Positions 43,526 through 52,893 of a stretch of 64,000 bases of DNA are shown piece by piece (position 1 is the first letter of the stretch; each line of letters starts with the position of its first letter). The DNA lies in NCBI GenBank assembly GCA_046349915.1, contig JAXMBL010000007.1, positions 1 through 64,000 on the forward strand, in the 5' to 3' direction. Position numbers and translations under genes: made by a program. The stretch comes from CAIXSC01 sp046349915. Lineage in GTDB: Bacteria > Planctomycetota > Planctomycetia > Pirellulales > Pirellulaceae. The notes beneath the pieces are model-generated. The model was not told where the DNA came from, made no database searches, and worked only from the letters and a program-made list of their open reading frames with translations.

Positions 43526-43875
43526 GTCTTGGCCTCGGTGAGTTTTACGACGTCCTTGGCCATCACCTTACCCGGCACGACGTGATAGGTCAGGACGGCA
43601 ATCAACTTCTTCTTGTTCTCCGGCTTCAGCAACGACTCTACCGTTCCCGGCGGCAACTTGGCAAACGCTTCGTCGGTCGGAGCGAACACGGTGAACGGGC
43701 CCTTGCCTTTCAGCGTGTCGACGAGGTCGGCGGCTTTCACGGCCGCAACCAGCGTCTTGAAGCTACCGGCCCCCACCGCCGTGTCGACAATATCCTTCTT
43801 TTCCTCGGCTCCGGCGATTGCCGACGCACACACGACGAATGCCAGTGACAACATACGAGCTACAAACGACTTCAT

Positions 43876-44268
43876 GTTCGGATTTCCCTTGCGATTGGTT
43901 CGGACGTTTCCAGGTTAGAACAACGATTCTGTCGACAGTCTTGAGCGGCTCAGCCACGTATTCGCTGAACTGTCGCCGGCGGATTCAAATAAAATCCTGA
44001 ATCGCTCGGAGGGGGGAGATTTAAGCATCGGCGCCGCTGAATCGGCCGCACTTGGAGAACTCGACAGATTCCAAACCGCAGGCGAGTTCGTCTGCCTTGG
44101 AAACGATCCACTCAATCCGCCGGCGTCGACGGGCCCGTCCGAGGTCGGAGCCGTCTACAACCGAGACCGCGTGCCCTCTGATTTTTTGGGAATAGACGAA
44201 TCCACGACCGGACTTCCCGCGAATACAACAGGGTAGGTGCGCCTCTGGATTCTTCAGGAGTGGGAACG
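43876..44268. other. Intergenic region between fasciclin and SOUL genes (divergent promoters expected)
   Basis: Nearly 400 bp separate two divergent starts, so promoters for both should lie here, including perhaps a SigK-dependent one for fasciclin. I do not see convincing boxes or repeats, and the overlapping frames have no protein-like character. Confidence 0.4.
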
Positions 44269-45093
44269 ATGGTACGCATGCAAGCCTTGTTTTTGTTCGC
44301 CTCGCTGGCAACTGCCTCGTTCGGCGGGGAGCCGGCAGAAGGTGAAGCGTCGATGAATTCGCAATTCGCGAAAATGATCGCCGACGCCTTTGAGCACGCG
44401 AAAGAGCAGCCTGCCACGGAACGGCTGGCAACATTCCAGGCGGTCGCGAAGACCCTTCAGGAGAGATGCCCCAACAACGTTTTGATCGGAGAGCAGCTCC
44501 GATCCGCCAACACCAGTGAAACTCTCGAGTCGGCACTCCGCAGGTCGTACGAGATCCTGACGTTTAGGATGACGAAAGAGGCCGACCTGCCAGCGGGATT
44601 TCCAAATCCAACTCCGGTGGGAGAAATCCAGGTGAAACAGTATCCCGCCTATCGACTGGCCCGCACGGCCTCGCAAGACAACTCGGGGTTCTTCAAGCTT
44701 TTCGCCCACATCACGTTAAACCGTATCGAAATGACCGCCCCGGTGGAAATGACGTATCGCACCAGCGACGATAAGGCGCCCGAGCAAATCGACATGGCTT
44801 TCCTCTACGGCAATACGAAGATAGGCAAAGTGGGAGATAAACTGGCGGGCGTAGCCGTGCAGGATATACCCGCGCTCACGACCGTTTCCATCGGATTGAA
44901 AGGGGACAGCAGCCGAGTAAAGCTAGCTGAAGTCGAACGGCGGCTCGAGCGCTGGCTTGCGGAACACGCGGCCGATTATGAACGAGCCGGGAATCTGCGT
45001 GTGCTCGGTTACAACAGCCCGCAAGTCCCGGCCAACTCGCGCTATTGCGAAGTCGAGCTTCCCATCAAGAAGAGTAGCCATCAAGAAGAGTAG
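44269..45093 (+). CDS. SOUL haem-binding family protein, exported
   Basis: The 274-residue protein begins with a signal peptide (ALFLFASLATASFGG), then an Ala/Glu helical linker (about 25-100). The SOUL domain follows: YEILTFR, QYPAYRLA, then FFKLFAHITLNRIEMTAPVE near 150, and a C-terminal GYNSPQVPANSRYCEVEL. The 'I-x-M-T-A-P-V' and 'Y-[DN]-x-P' motifs are hallmarks. SOUL proteins bind haem or tetrapyrroles. The N-terminal helical part is an addition to the family. The ATG 44269 with AGGAG at 8 bp is preferred over the GTG at 44260. A palindromic repeat copy follows the stop. Confidence 0.8.
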   Translation: MVRMQALFLFASLATASFGGEPAEGEASMNSQFAKMIADAFEHAKEQPATERLATFQAVAKTLQERCPNNVLIGEQLRSANTSETLESALRRSYEILTFRMTKEADLPAGFPNPTPVGEIQVKQYPAYRLARTASQDNSGFFKLFAHITLNRIEMTAPVEMTYRTSDDKAPEQIDMAFLYGNTKIGKVGDKLAGVAVQDIPALTTVSIGLKGDSSRVKLAEVERRLERWLAEHAADYERAGNLRVLGYNSPQVPANSRYCEVELPIKKSSHQEE

Positions 45094-45094
45094 T

Positions 45095-45126
45095 GGGAAC
45101 ACAGATCTGCGCTAATCGTCACTGAG
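45095..45126. repeat. Dispersed intergenic repeat, copy 1 (half-element)
   Basis: GGGAACACAGATCTGCGCTA followed by ATCGTCACTGAG matches the right arm of the palindromic element at 52601-52690. It begins two bases after the SOUL gene stop. Only one arm is present here. Confidence 0.55.
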
Positions 45127-45192
45127 AGAATTTGCTTTTCGAGCGAGGAGACAGCGTCGCTGCCTCACAATCGCTGGCTCGAACCTTCTGGC

Positions 45193-47007
45193 TCATTTCT
45201 GAAAAGGCAGTAAGGCCTCTGCAAACGCCTTGCCCATCTGTGCGAAGATCTTCGCGCTGCCAAAATAGTGGTAACCGGCATTAGAAGCGCCTTGGAGGGC
45301 CTCTCTGTCCTTGCGCGAAAGCACTTCCTCCAAGGCGAGGTCGAGCTTCTCTTGGTCTGCCTTGGTGATACCCTCTATCCACACATCGATCGCAGCATAG
45401 TGTTCCGGGGAGTTAAGGTCATATTGGTCATTGGCATAGACCGCCAATACGTTCCTCCCCTTCTTCAAATGCTTGATCTGTTCTTTTCCGAGGACGATGG
45501 AACCGTATTGCGGCTTGTCCTGCCACCAGATGTAGGTGTGTATCTTGTGTCCGTTCAAATAAACATGAAACCCTTGTCTTGCCAAAACCGCGATGCGATA
45601 CGAATCGTAGTTGAGGTCATCAACTTCAAAAGTTGTCCGCATCAGCAGGAATTCGCCATCGCCCCATGTCGAGGGGAATTTGTCCAGGGTGATTCCGCTG
45701 TGTTTCCAAACGCCCTTTCCGATGGGGGCCTTGCCTTCCGTCCATTGGCTGTCATCGAAGTCGGGCGTGTGCCAATTCTCCATCCCAGCCGGCAGTGTAA
45801 TGTCACGGAATCGCCTGCCGTCATACTTCTCCAGCTTGTCCTTTTTCTCAGTGGGATCAACCGTCGCGAAGCGCCAGATCCGTTCCGCGGGCAGAGGCTT
45901 GCCCACTGGCTTCCAGTAATGATCCCATTTCCTTTCCGTGTCTAAAGTTCCATCTTTTTTCAATGTGTGAGCCGTACCCACGATATTGTTGTACTCACTC
46001 TGCCTGGGTTGTGCGGCGGCAATGGCGTGATCCCAAAAGGGGGCGGTCTCAACAGCAACCACATTGCCCTTGAACTCGGCCATGTCGGCCGGTGAGGCCA
46101 TGGCCTTGCGGAAAATCACATTTTCGCTCTCACCGCCGACTCCCAGCACGCCGATCACGAATGGCATTTTCGGGGCTGACAGGTCTTTGCGAACATCGCG
46201 AATGAACTTGGCCAGCAAGTCTGAATAGAGATCGTATTTTCCAGGTTGGTTGGGGCCGGGATAAGTAGTCCCATCGACCAGGTCATTGAAGCCCTGAAGC
46301 CAGACAAAACCGGCCAGTTCATAGCCAGCCTTCTCGTCATATTCCGGACAGACTCGCTTGATGTCCTTGGTCACGTACCGAACATGCTCAATCATCATCC
46401 GGTAAAACACACCCGTGGCGGCATCCTTGTCAGCCTGCCATTTTTTCCTGTCCTCAAGTTTGGGAATCCCGTGAGCACCCTGGGGATGCTTGTCCCACAG
46501 TTCCTGAATCTCCTTGGGCAGCTTGTATGGCCCGGCACTGGGCGGACGGAATTCGGTGTTGAGCGACCTGCCGCCCCAGGCAGTCTTGATAATCAGGATC
46601 GGCTGCTTCAGCTCTTTCTCCATATAGATGCCGAAGGTGAACTCGGGACCAATCTTGCCACTGATCTTGGTGGGTTGATTTCCACGTTCGCCGAAGCCGG
46701 CGGTCAACTTACCCAGGCCCTCCCCGTTTGCACTGCCATCATATGGGCCGGTCAAATAGGACATCCAAACCTTATCGCATACCCGTGGCGTTCCGTCGGG
46801 ATTGCGCATCTCCTTGAGAATGGGGGCCGTCAGCGGATCCTTGCCGATATAGTCAAAAGTTCTGATTTCAGCATGCCCCTCCATGTTGGACTGCCCGGCG
46901 AGAATGAAGACCTTGAGCGGCTTTCCCTGTGCAAAGGTGATCGTGGTTGAGAAGCAGCAGACGGCAAGCAATATCAGAAGCCGTTTTGGTAATCGCGGAG
47001 TGGTCAT
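45193..47007 (-). CDS. Secreted SASA-domain carbohydrate esterase
   Basis: The 604-residue protein has a signal peptide (LLILLAVCCFSTTITFAQG). A sialate O-acetylesterase-like (SASA/DUF303) domain opens with VFILAGQSNMEGH, the Ser-containing block I motif, and continues through LIIKTAWGGRSL and FVWLQGFNDLVD. The second part (about 390-550) is beta-rich and galactose-binding-like, with MENWHTPDFDDSQWTEGKAP and MRTTFEVDDL. These enzymes remove acetyl groups from plant or algal polysaccharides. It stands alone on the minus strand. Planctomycetes carry many such enzymes, often with sulfatases, which are not visible here. Confidence 0.85.
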   Translation of the reverse strand: MTTPRLPKRLLILLAVCCFSTTITFAQGKPLKVFILAGQSNMEGHAEIRTFDYIGKDPLTAPILKEMRNPDGTPRVCDKVWMSYLTGPYDGSANGEGLGKLTAGFGERGNQPTKISGKIGPEFTFGIYMEKELKQPILIIKTAWGGRSLNTEFRPPSAGPYKLPKEIQELWDKHPQGAHGIPKLEDRKKWQADKDAATGVFYRMMIEHVRYVTKDIKRVCPEYDEKAGYELAGFVWLQGFNDLVDGTTYPGPNQPGKYDLYSDLLAKFIRDVRKDLSAPKMPFVIGVLGVGGESENVIFRKAMASPADMAEFKGNVVAVETAPFWDHAIAAAQPRQSEYNNIVGTAHTLKKDGTLDTERKWDHYWKPVGKPLPAERIWRFATVDPTEKKDKLEKYDGRRFRDITLPAGMENWHTPDFDDSQWTEGKAPIGKGVWKHSGITLDKFPSTWGDGEFLLMRTTFEVDDLNYDSYRIAVLARQGFHVYLNGHKIHTYIWWQDKPQYGSIVLGKEQIKHLKKGRNVLAVYANDQYDLNSPEHYAAIDVWIEGITKADQEKLDLALEEVLSRKDREALQGASNAGYHYFGSAKIFAQMGKAFAEALLPFQK

Positions 47008-47401
47008 GAATTGTTCCTTGTGGCGCGGTGGCCGTTAGTGAGTCGGTGTGTTATCACATGTCTCGAGTGGTGGAGCGGCCTAGAGCAAAGCGAGGAGGGT
47101 AAGAGTCGGTTTCATGGTTATTGAGATGCAGCGGAACTTTTTCCATGCGATTGGGTCGACGGTCGATCCACGAAGGGAAAAAACTCAATCGTATCAACAA
47201 CACCGGCCTCTAGCCATTTGTCATCGTTGACGCCGCACGCAACTCCTTCCATTGCTCGCCTTTGATCGAAAAAAACGCTGCGGGGAAGGCTTGTCGCCCT
47301 TAGGATAGAGTGGGAGGCGTCTGAATTCGACACCACCTCCACGCGAAGAGGAGCATCGCCAGTTCGTTCTACCGAAGGTCTACCCTCTCCACGAGATCGC
47401 T
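47008..47401. other. Intergenic region upstream of the esterase
   Basis: About 390 bp contain no convincing gene. A minus-strand frame at 47118-47342 could encode 74 residues but has no start signal and no family resemblance. Promoters for the esterase (leftward) and for the former oxidoreductase (rightward) should lie here. Confidence 0.4.
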
Positions 47402-48256
47402 ATGCGAGAGTCATCAAAGCTAACAAGACGCGCGGTTTTTTCGGCGACGGCCAAGGCTTCAATCGTCTTAGCTGCGCCGACCATCATTCCCGCCACGGCG
47501 CTTGGGCGAGGCGGAAGCACGCCGCCCAGCGAACGGATTCATCTATTGCGAGAAACCGTGCGGACTGACAATCGATTATTGCCAACGGCTCAATGAGACG
47601 ATTCGGAAAACGGGCCGCGTCTTTCAGGCGGGAACTCAACGCCGTGGCGTCCCTACAACCAGAAATACGTCGCGGGTGATTGGCGTGGGCAATGGGATTT
47701 CGATTCGGGCGCACGCCTCTTGGATTGGGGCGTGCATACACTCGATCTCTGTCAAATGGCGAACAAGTCCGACCACACGATCCCGGTCGAGTACATTCCG
47801 AAGGAAAAAGCGATTCTCTGTCGCTACTCCGATGGGCTCGTTGCGGAACTTGAATTTCTCGACGATCCCTTCGGCAAACGCCCGGGCTGGATTACATCCC
47901 CCGGCACATGCCCCGTGCGGTTCATCGGCGAGCGAGGCTGGGTTGAAACGGGTGACGGGGGTGAAATCCATTCCGTGATCGACGGCAAGTCCACTGTGAT
48001 CGACAAATCCGGCGATCGTTCGCGCGGGTTTGATGTCGTGAATCATGTCCGCGACTTCTTCGATTGCATGAGAACCCGGAAGCCAACGTCTGCAAACTCC
48101 ACGGTGATGCGGCGTTCGCATGTCGCCTGCCACGCGGCGGCTCTGGCCTGGGTGCTGCAACGTCCGCTCAAGATCGATCCGCAAACCGAAACGTTTATCG
48201 GCGATGAAGAAGCGAACTTATTGCGTTCCCGTCCGCAGCGCAAGGACTGGGCATAG
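47402..48256 (+). pseudogene. Degraded Gfo/Idh/MocA-family oxidoreductase
   Basis: Three frames hold pieces of one protein. A Tat-type leader is at 47402 (LTRRAVFSATAKASIVLAAP, then ATALGRG). A segment at about 47530 has FIYCEKPCGLTIDYCQRLNE followed by GRVFQAGTQRR. A C-terminal part from 47720 has MDWGVHTLDLCQMA to LLRSRPQRKDWA. The Rossmann dinucleotide-binding domain between the leader and EKP is missing, and frameshifts join the rest. An intact relative lies at 60788-62149. This copy is inactive. Confidence 0.7.
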
Positions 48257-48333
48257 CTGTCTTGGGCAAATCCTCATTCGAACCAGCTAGGCGATGACGA
48301 TTGGGCGTTTGTCGAGAAACTCAAACGTTAGGT

Positions 48334-48591
48334 TCAGAGGTCAACCCCGTTCTCTTTGAACTCGCAACCAACTAAGCGACCAACTGTTTCTGTTCCGTCT
48401 TCCTCAATGCGGCAGATCAGGTCCGGACGACCTGGCAGAGGCTTGTAGTGCGGATAGGGACGCTTGTGGAGAGTATCCTCAAGCCGTTTGTGACCTTTGG
48501 CAGTTTCGATTTCCGATAAGAGTTGCGATAACGGCACGCCCTCTCGAACATCGTCGACACGTTCATCCGAAAGTTTGACTGGCTGCCCCAT
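48334..48591 (-). CDS. Small hypothetical protein
   Basis: The 85-residue product is charged and soluble. It begins MGQPVKLSDERVDDVREGVP and contains PYPHYKPLPGRPDLI and a C-terminal VGCEFKENGVDL. A GGGGA stands in front of the ATG on the minus strand. Sequence composition is that of a real protein, but no family or partner is evident. It lies between a pseudogene and a TPR gene. Confidence 0.45.
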   Translation of the reverse strand: MGQPVKLSDERVDDVREGVPLSQLLSEIETAKGHKRLEDTLHKRPYPHYKPLPGRPDLICRIEEDGTETVGRLVGCEFKENGVDL

Positions 48592-48723
48592 AGTTAGTTC
48601 CCCAGGTTCAAGGGAAGTGTTTTGCTAACCGGTAAATCAAGTCAGCGTCGGCCCCATAGGTGAGCGACGGCGGTGTTACGCAGGCCAGCGGCCAAGAAAA
48701 CGGTTCAGCAGCGAGCAGAGTGA

Positions 48724-50124
48724 TCAATCTAGTTTGAGGTCGCGGAACTCTTCCGCTCGATCGGCGTGATACCGCCCTTTGCTGCGATTGCCGAGACTGT
48801 AGTAATGCGAACTTAGTCGTTCATGAGCGGGGGAGAACTCTGCATTCAGTTTCAGAATCCGCTCACAGTCAGCGATCGCGTTGGGGTGATCGTTCGCCAA
48901 GCTGTACTGGGACGCTCGTTCCAACAACAGATACTTGTCGTCGGGATCAAGCTCGATCGCTTGCGTCAAATCGGCGATCCCGGCTGGCTCGCCGCTCCGG
49001 GCCCAGCCGCGCAATGCGTAGGCCTCTGGCAGTCGCGGCGCGAGGCTGATCGCCAGGGTAAAGTCGCCAATGGCGGCCTGTCGACCGGCTGGAGTAGGTT
49101 CAAGCAAGTAAGTGGCTAATCCCCGTCCGCAATAGGCACGGTAGCACGTGGGGTCTGCGTCGATGGCAGATGCAAAAGAGGTTCGTGCCTGTGCATGCAG
49201 GCTTTGCCGCAGTTTGGATTTTTCCTGGTTGAACCGGTTCACTTCTTCAGCCGCCAACGACTGCAATTTCCATGTTGGCTTGGCGGTGTGTGCCATCCAA
49301 AGAGCCCCAATCCCGCGACCAAGATGCAACTCGGCGTCCTTAGGGTAGTGATTGAGCGCCAACAATAAGCTGCCGATGTGCGCAAATCCTTCCTCCGGCG
49401 GTATGCCGCGAATAAAGTCCTCCTGCGGGCGTAACGCAAGATGGATCAACTTGAGATTTAAACGCTGCGTCCCTGCCAGGGCGCGCAGGCGATAGAAGCG
49501 TCCCTTGAATTCAGACGGAACCGCGCCAATCGCCTGATCGGCGGCGACCACCACCACGTCCCACGCCTTTAGGTTCTCATAGAGGCGGCAGCGGGCCTCG
49601 TGAGCTGACTCGTTGGCCGGATTAAGGCGCAAGGCCAGGGCATAGTTGGCCAAGGCGCGATGAGGTTGTTGGTTTTGGGCGAATTGATTGCCTCGACTGA
49701 CGAAGTACGCGGGAGAACTCGCGTTTGTCGTGCCCTTCTTGGCGTCCTCTTGCTCTACCTCTAGCCGCTCGACACGCTCTTCTAACTCGTCGAGACGCTG
49801 ACTAATGGACAGGATCTGCTGACTCGTCTCTTCCGCCAGCTTTTGGAACTCGTCGCGTGAAACCTTGGCATGAATTCGCTGACGCAATCGGCGCACTTCG
49901 TCGCGGACTTCCACACGCGTGGCGGTGTTCCCTTCGAGCTCGTGCAGACGTCGATCCAGGAGTTTCACATCGGGAGTGCCGGACGCTTGATCCCAGATGT
50001 AATCGAGTGCTTTTCCCGTGAGGAATTTTCTCACAAAGGTCACGGCCGAATCGGCCGACGCCGGCGTCGCGCCTTTGGCGAGGAGAGCGATGCAGAAGAC
50101 GAAGACCAGGGGAACTCGATTCAT
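48724..50124 (-). CDS. Secreted TPR-repeat protein
   Basis: From MNRVPLVFVFCIALLA at 50124 (the frame is open to 50154) the product is 466 residues. It has a signal peptide cleaved after an Ala-rich stretch, then a coiled coil (about 75-135, SISQRLDELEERVERLEVEQ). Four or more tetratricopeptide repeats follow, including ALANYALALRLNPANESAHE, AIGDFTLAISLAPRLPEAYA and AIADCERILKLNAEFSPAHE. TPRs mediate protein binding. With a leader and coiled coil it is probably a periplasmic scaffold. There is no operon partner. Confidence 0.75.
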   Translation of the reverse strand: MNRVPLVFVFCIALLAKGATPASADSAVTFVRKFLTGKALDYIWDQASGTPDVKLLDRRLHELEGNTATRVEVRDEVRRLRQRIHAKVSRDEFQKLAEETSQQILSISQRLDELEERVERLEVEQEDAKKGTTNASSPAYFVSRGNQFAQNQQPHRALANYALALRLNPANESAHEARCRLYENLKAWDVVVVAADQAIGAVPSEFKGRFYRLRALAGTQRLNLKLIHLALRPQEDFIRGIPPEEGFAHIGSLLLALNHYPKDAELHLGRGIGALWMAHTAKPTWKLQSLAAEEVNRFNQEKSKLRQSLHAQARTSFASAIDADPTCYRAYCGRGLATYLLEPTPAGRQAAIGDFTLAISLAPRLPEAYALRGWARSGEPAGIADLTQAIELDPDDKYLLLERASQYSLANDHPNAIADCERILKLNAEFSPAHERLSSHYYSLGNRSKGRYHADRAEEFRDLKLD

Positions 50125-50452
50125 GGTGGGGACACATCCCGTGCGTGAGGCCACGTCCGCTTGGCCATCCTATCGACAACGGAAACAAAGGGTTTCCGCT
50201 AGCTGCCAGGGAAAAAAGTCTAGCTTCGCGCTTTTCTCGTCGCAACTCGCTGGATCGATGGTCGCGTAATGCCGAGCACACACGCGAAGTCGCCGAGACT
50301 CTCGCAAGAGGAGGTCTAAAGGACGTTCTCCTGCTGCCCGCGGCGAGCGGCCAGGAGTAGAATGACTGCTCGGCGGGATACGCTGTCTGGATTTCGCCTC
50401 TTAGGACACGACATAAGAGAGGACTTGCTCCACCTTTCTTTCAACGCAACGC
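50125..50452. other. Intergenic region between divergent genes
   Basis: Roughly 330 bp separate a leftward TPR gene and a rightward small gene. Several overlapping frames are open, but none looks like protein. Promoters on both strands are expected. I see no hairpin. Confidence 0.35.
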
Positions 50453-50716
50453 ATGGCACCCCCTTCGGACATTACGGACACCTCGGACGACGCACTTGCG
50501 GTGCAGTTGGAGTGTTTGCGTCGAATGACGCCGCACAAGCGTTTGCGCCGGGCGTGCGCCTGGTCGGGGCAGATTCGTCGCATGGCGTTTGACGCGATCC
50601 GCAGGCGTCACCCGGAATTCTCGGAAGATGAAGTTCGGCTGAAATTCATCGAACTCACCTACGGCAAAGAGTTGGCGGATGGCATCCGTGAGCAGCAAGC
50701 GGAGCAATTACGGTGA
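50453..50716 (+). CDS. Small hypothetical protein
   Basis: The 87-residue product contains ALAVQLECLRRMTPHKRLRR followed by MAFDAIRRRHPEFSEDEVRL and FIELTYGKELAD. It is helical and basic, with no membrane segment. Small proteins with an 'R-H-P-x-x-[ST]-x-x-E-x-x-x-x-[FL]-[IV]-x-x-x-Y-G' ending recur in planctomycete and cyanobacterial genomes, often beside mobile or toxin genes, but they have no assigned function. The call that it is a real gene is firm; its role is not known. Confidence 0.6.
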   Translation: MAPPSDITDTSDDALAVQLECLRRMTPHKRLRRACAWSGQIRRMAFDAIRRRHPEFSEDEVRLKFIELTYGKELADGIREQQAEQLR

Positions 50717-50941
50717 GCGACTATGGTGATCTCTCCAGCTAGATTCGTGGCATTAGTGCGATTCGTGGTCCTCAACCATTTAACGACATCCACTCTCTAT
50801 TCTCATCCGTGTCATCGGTGTTATCCGTGGTCGACCGAATTCTGTGTCTGACATCCGTGATTTCGGCGAACCTGGCGCTGCCCAGCTAACAAACCTCGAT
50901 TTCCCCCAGGCGCGATGCCGAACGATTGCGTCTAGCTGGTT

Positions 50942-52279
50942 TCAGCCGGCCCCTACTTGTTCGATCGCCGCTTCGAGGACGCGTTGTCGTCTTACCTTGC
51001 GAACGAGAATTCGCACTTGGTCGTCACGAACGATTTCGCTCCCTTGCGGAACGCTTCCCAGTCGCTCAATGATCCATGCGCTCAGACTCTGGCCTCCGCC
51101 GGTCGCATCTTGAGGCGTCAATTTTCCGCTTAGTCGCAGTCCCGTCAGCTCCTGGATTTTCCCTAGCGTCGCGCCGCCTCCAATAATCCAGCCGTTCCCG
51201 GAACGAATCACATGAACTGGCAGCAAATCATGCTCGTCCTGAATATCGCCCACCAACTCCTCGACGATGTCTTCCAATGTGATCATGCCAAGCACTCGCT
51301 GGTCTGTGTCGCGAACCAGCGCAATGTGCGTGTGTTCCTTGAGCAGAAACTCCAGCGCCGAGGAAATGGGCACGTCAGCCGCGAGGCTGGAAATCTGTCG
51401 CAGAACGCCGCGTACCGACGGTTCTCGCGGACTCAGTTTCAAGGCAGTTACGATGTCCTTGAATGACACGTAACCAACGATTGACTGTGGATCGTAGTTC
51501 TTTTCGCAGACGGGAAATCGCGTGTGCAGGTCCAAATGCGCCGCGATGAGACTCTCGCTAAGCGAGTCGGACAGCCGCAGCATGCGGATGTGCTCGGCGG
51601 GCAGGATGATCTCACGAAGCGGACGCCTCGCCAAACGCGCCGCCCCCAGAATAATGTTCTCTTCCCGATCGCCGATCAGGCGTGATGTGCGAGCCATGCT
51701 GGCGATCGCCCGGAGTTCCTGAAGTTCCGCTGCCTCGGCTTTCGCATTCGCATGCGGCTTCGGCCGCCAGAGTTTCTCCAGGAGATCCATGAGTCCAGAC
51801 GCCGCGAACTCCAGCAGCCAGACCAGGGGCCAAGCGGCTAGTGAAAAGAACCTCATCAACGGCGAGAGCCTCAGGCATACCCACTCCTTGTTTCGCAAGG
51901 CGAACAGCTTGGGCATGAGTTCCCCGAGCACGATCGTCAGCGCCGTCAGAGGAACAACGACCACGCAAATGGCCGCAATTTCCGCGGCGAGCTCACTGAA
52001 CCCGAGTTTCGTCAAGTGTGGGGCAATGTCTTCGGAGGCGCTGGCGCCACCGGTCGCTCCGGCGATCAGCCCCACCAGAGTGATGCCGAGTTGCACGACC
52101 GCGAGGCTCTTTTCGATCCCATCCTTCATCGCCAGCGCCGCGGCCGCGCCCGCTTGCTTTTCCGCGGACAGCGCCTGGAGTCTCGCCACGGACACCGATG
52201 CCAGGGCGATTTCATAGGCCGCGAAGACCGCGTTCACGCCGACCATGCCTACGACAAAGATGAACTCGATATATTGCAT
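50942..52279 (-). CDS. CNNM/CorC-type (HlyC-like, UPF0053) membrane protein
   Basis: The 445-residue protein has a four-helix CNNM transmembrane domain (about 1-190). It contains FVVGMVGVNAVFAAYEIALA, then VVQLGITLVGLIAGATGG and TIVLGELMPKLFAL (the G-E-x-x-P-K motif). A CBS pair follows (about 215-340, ending RVLGMITLEDIVEELVGDI). A C-terminal CorC_HlyC domain completes it (WIIGGGATLGKIQEL). Members are linked to Mg2+ or Co2+ transport and regulated by adenine nucleotides bound to the CBS domains. The gene stands alone. The start overlaps nothing, and a repeat-rich gap precedes it. Confidence 0.85.
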   Translation of the reverse strand: MQYIEFIFVVGMVGVNAVFAAYEIALASVSVARLQALSAEKQAGAAAALAMKDGIEKSLAVVQLGITLVGLIAGATGGASASEDIAPHLTKLGFSELAAEIAAICVVVVPLTALTIVLGELMPKLFALRNKEWVCLRLSPLMRFFSLAAWPLVWLLEFAASGLMDLLEKLWRPKPHANAKAEAAELQELRAIASMARTSRLIGDREENIILGAARLARRPLREIILPAEHIRMLRLSDSLSESLIAAHLDLHTRFPVCEKNYDPQSIVGYVSFKDIVTALKLSPREPSVRGVLRQISSLAADVPISSALEFLLKEHTHIALVRDTDQRVLGMITLEDIVEELVGDIQDEHDLLPVHVIRSGNGWIIGGGATLGKIQELTGLRLSGKLTPQDATGGGQSLSAWIIERLGSVPQGSEIVRDDQVRILVRKVRRQRVLEAAIEQVGAG

Positions 52280-52893
52280 GGAACTCCAGGGAACAGCGTG
52301 CAGACGATCGTAAGGGCCATAGCCGGCGAGGTCACTATAGCTGTTAACCCAGGCGTGGAAAGTCGCCTAGATGGACTTCGCCAGGTTCACTGCGACAGAC
52401 AACAACAAGTATTTGCGGGGATGAATTTTAGCCTTGAAATGAGGGGCAATTCATAGTCGTGGATCGCTCCGTGATCCCATGCCTCTGTGTCGGTGCGTTG
52501 GAAGGGTTATTGAAGCGACAGAATTCTCGGCGAAACGGAGGTTGCCGATTACAAGGGGTCGGCCGAGACGCACCTTTGCCGGAAGACGAATTCCATCAGC
52601 GCAGATCAGCGAAGATCAGTGTTCCCGATTCTCGCCCTACGCTGCCCGCAGAATAAGGGAACACTGATCTTCGCTAATCGTCACTGATCGGGTCAGTCAG
52701 CAACTGGCGCCATCCACTGGAAAGGGCAAATGCCTTCGATCACGATTTTTCAAATGCCCAAGTTCGCCGTGAAAGCCTGTAATTCCGTGAGAACCTGGCG
52801 CTGTCCAACTAAGAGAGAGCGGAGAAAACGGCCAGTCGCTCGCGTGAACAGCACGTTCGTCTGAAATTTGGGATCAGCCTGCGGCTGCGAGGC
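52280..52893. other. 600-bp gene-free interval with palindromic repeat
   Basis: No frame here resembles protein. The interval contains copy 2 of the dispersed palindrome (52601-52690). It also has a stretch GAACCTGGCGCTGTCCAACT (52791-52810) that recurs with two changes at 50868-50887, near the end of another gene. It looks like an accumulation of small repeats between convergent or unrelated genes. Confidence 0.5.
52601..52690. repeat. Dispersed palindromic element, copy 2 (complete)
   Basis: The left arm (GATCAGCGAAGATCAGTGTT followed by CCC) and right arm (GGGAACACTGATCTTCGCTA followed by ATC) are complementary over 22 of 23 positions around a 30-nt centre. This is the best copy of a family also seen at 45095-45126 and 55195-55277. 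No protein is encoded, so it is REP- or MITE-like. Confidence 0.65.

Larger units (their letters stand above)
41682..43875 (-). pseudogene. Secreted fasciclin-domain protein, split by an IS
   Basis: The 5' part (43875 down to the insertion at 43525) encodes a signal peptide (LSLAFVVCASAIAGA) and most of a FAS1 domain, including FTVFAPTDEAFAKLPPG and AVLTYHVVPGKV. After the insertion the frame resumes on the far side and encodes VTVAVKDGKVSVDGANVVKA, then NGVIHVIDAVILPK with the stop at 41682-41684. Removing the IS and one 9-bp duplication yields an intact FAS1 protein of about 165 residues. Such proteins are secreted adhesion-type domains. The neighbouring SigK/RskA pair may regulate it. As it stands the gene cannot make a full domain. 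Confidence 0.8.

Noticed and set aside
47118..47342. 74-codon minus-strand frame upstream of the esterase
   Set aside because: No ribosome-binding site or recognisable sequence, and it lies in an expected promoter region.
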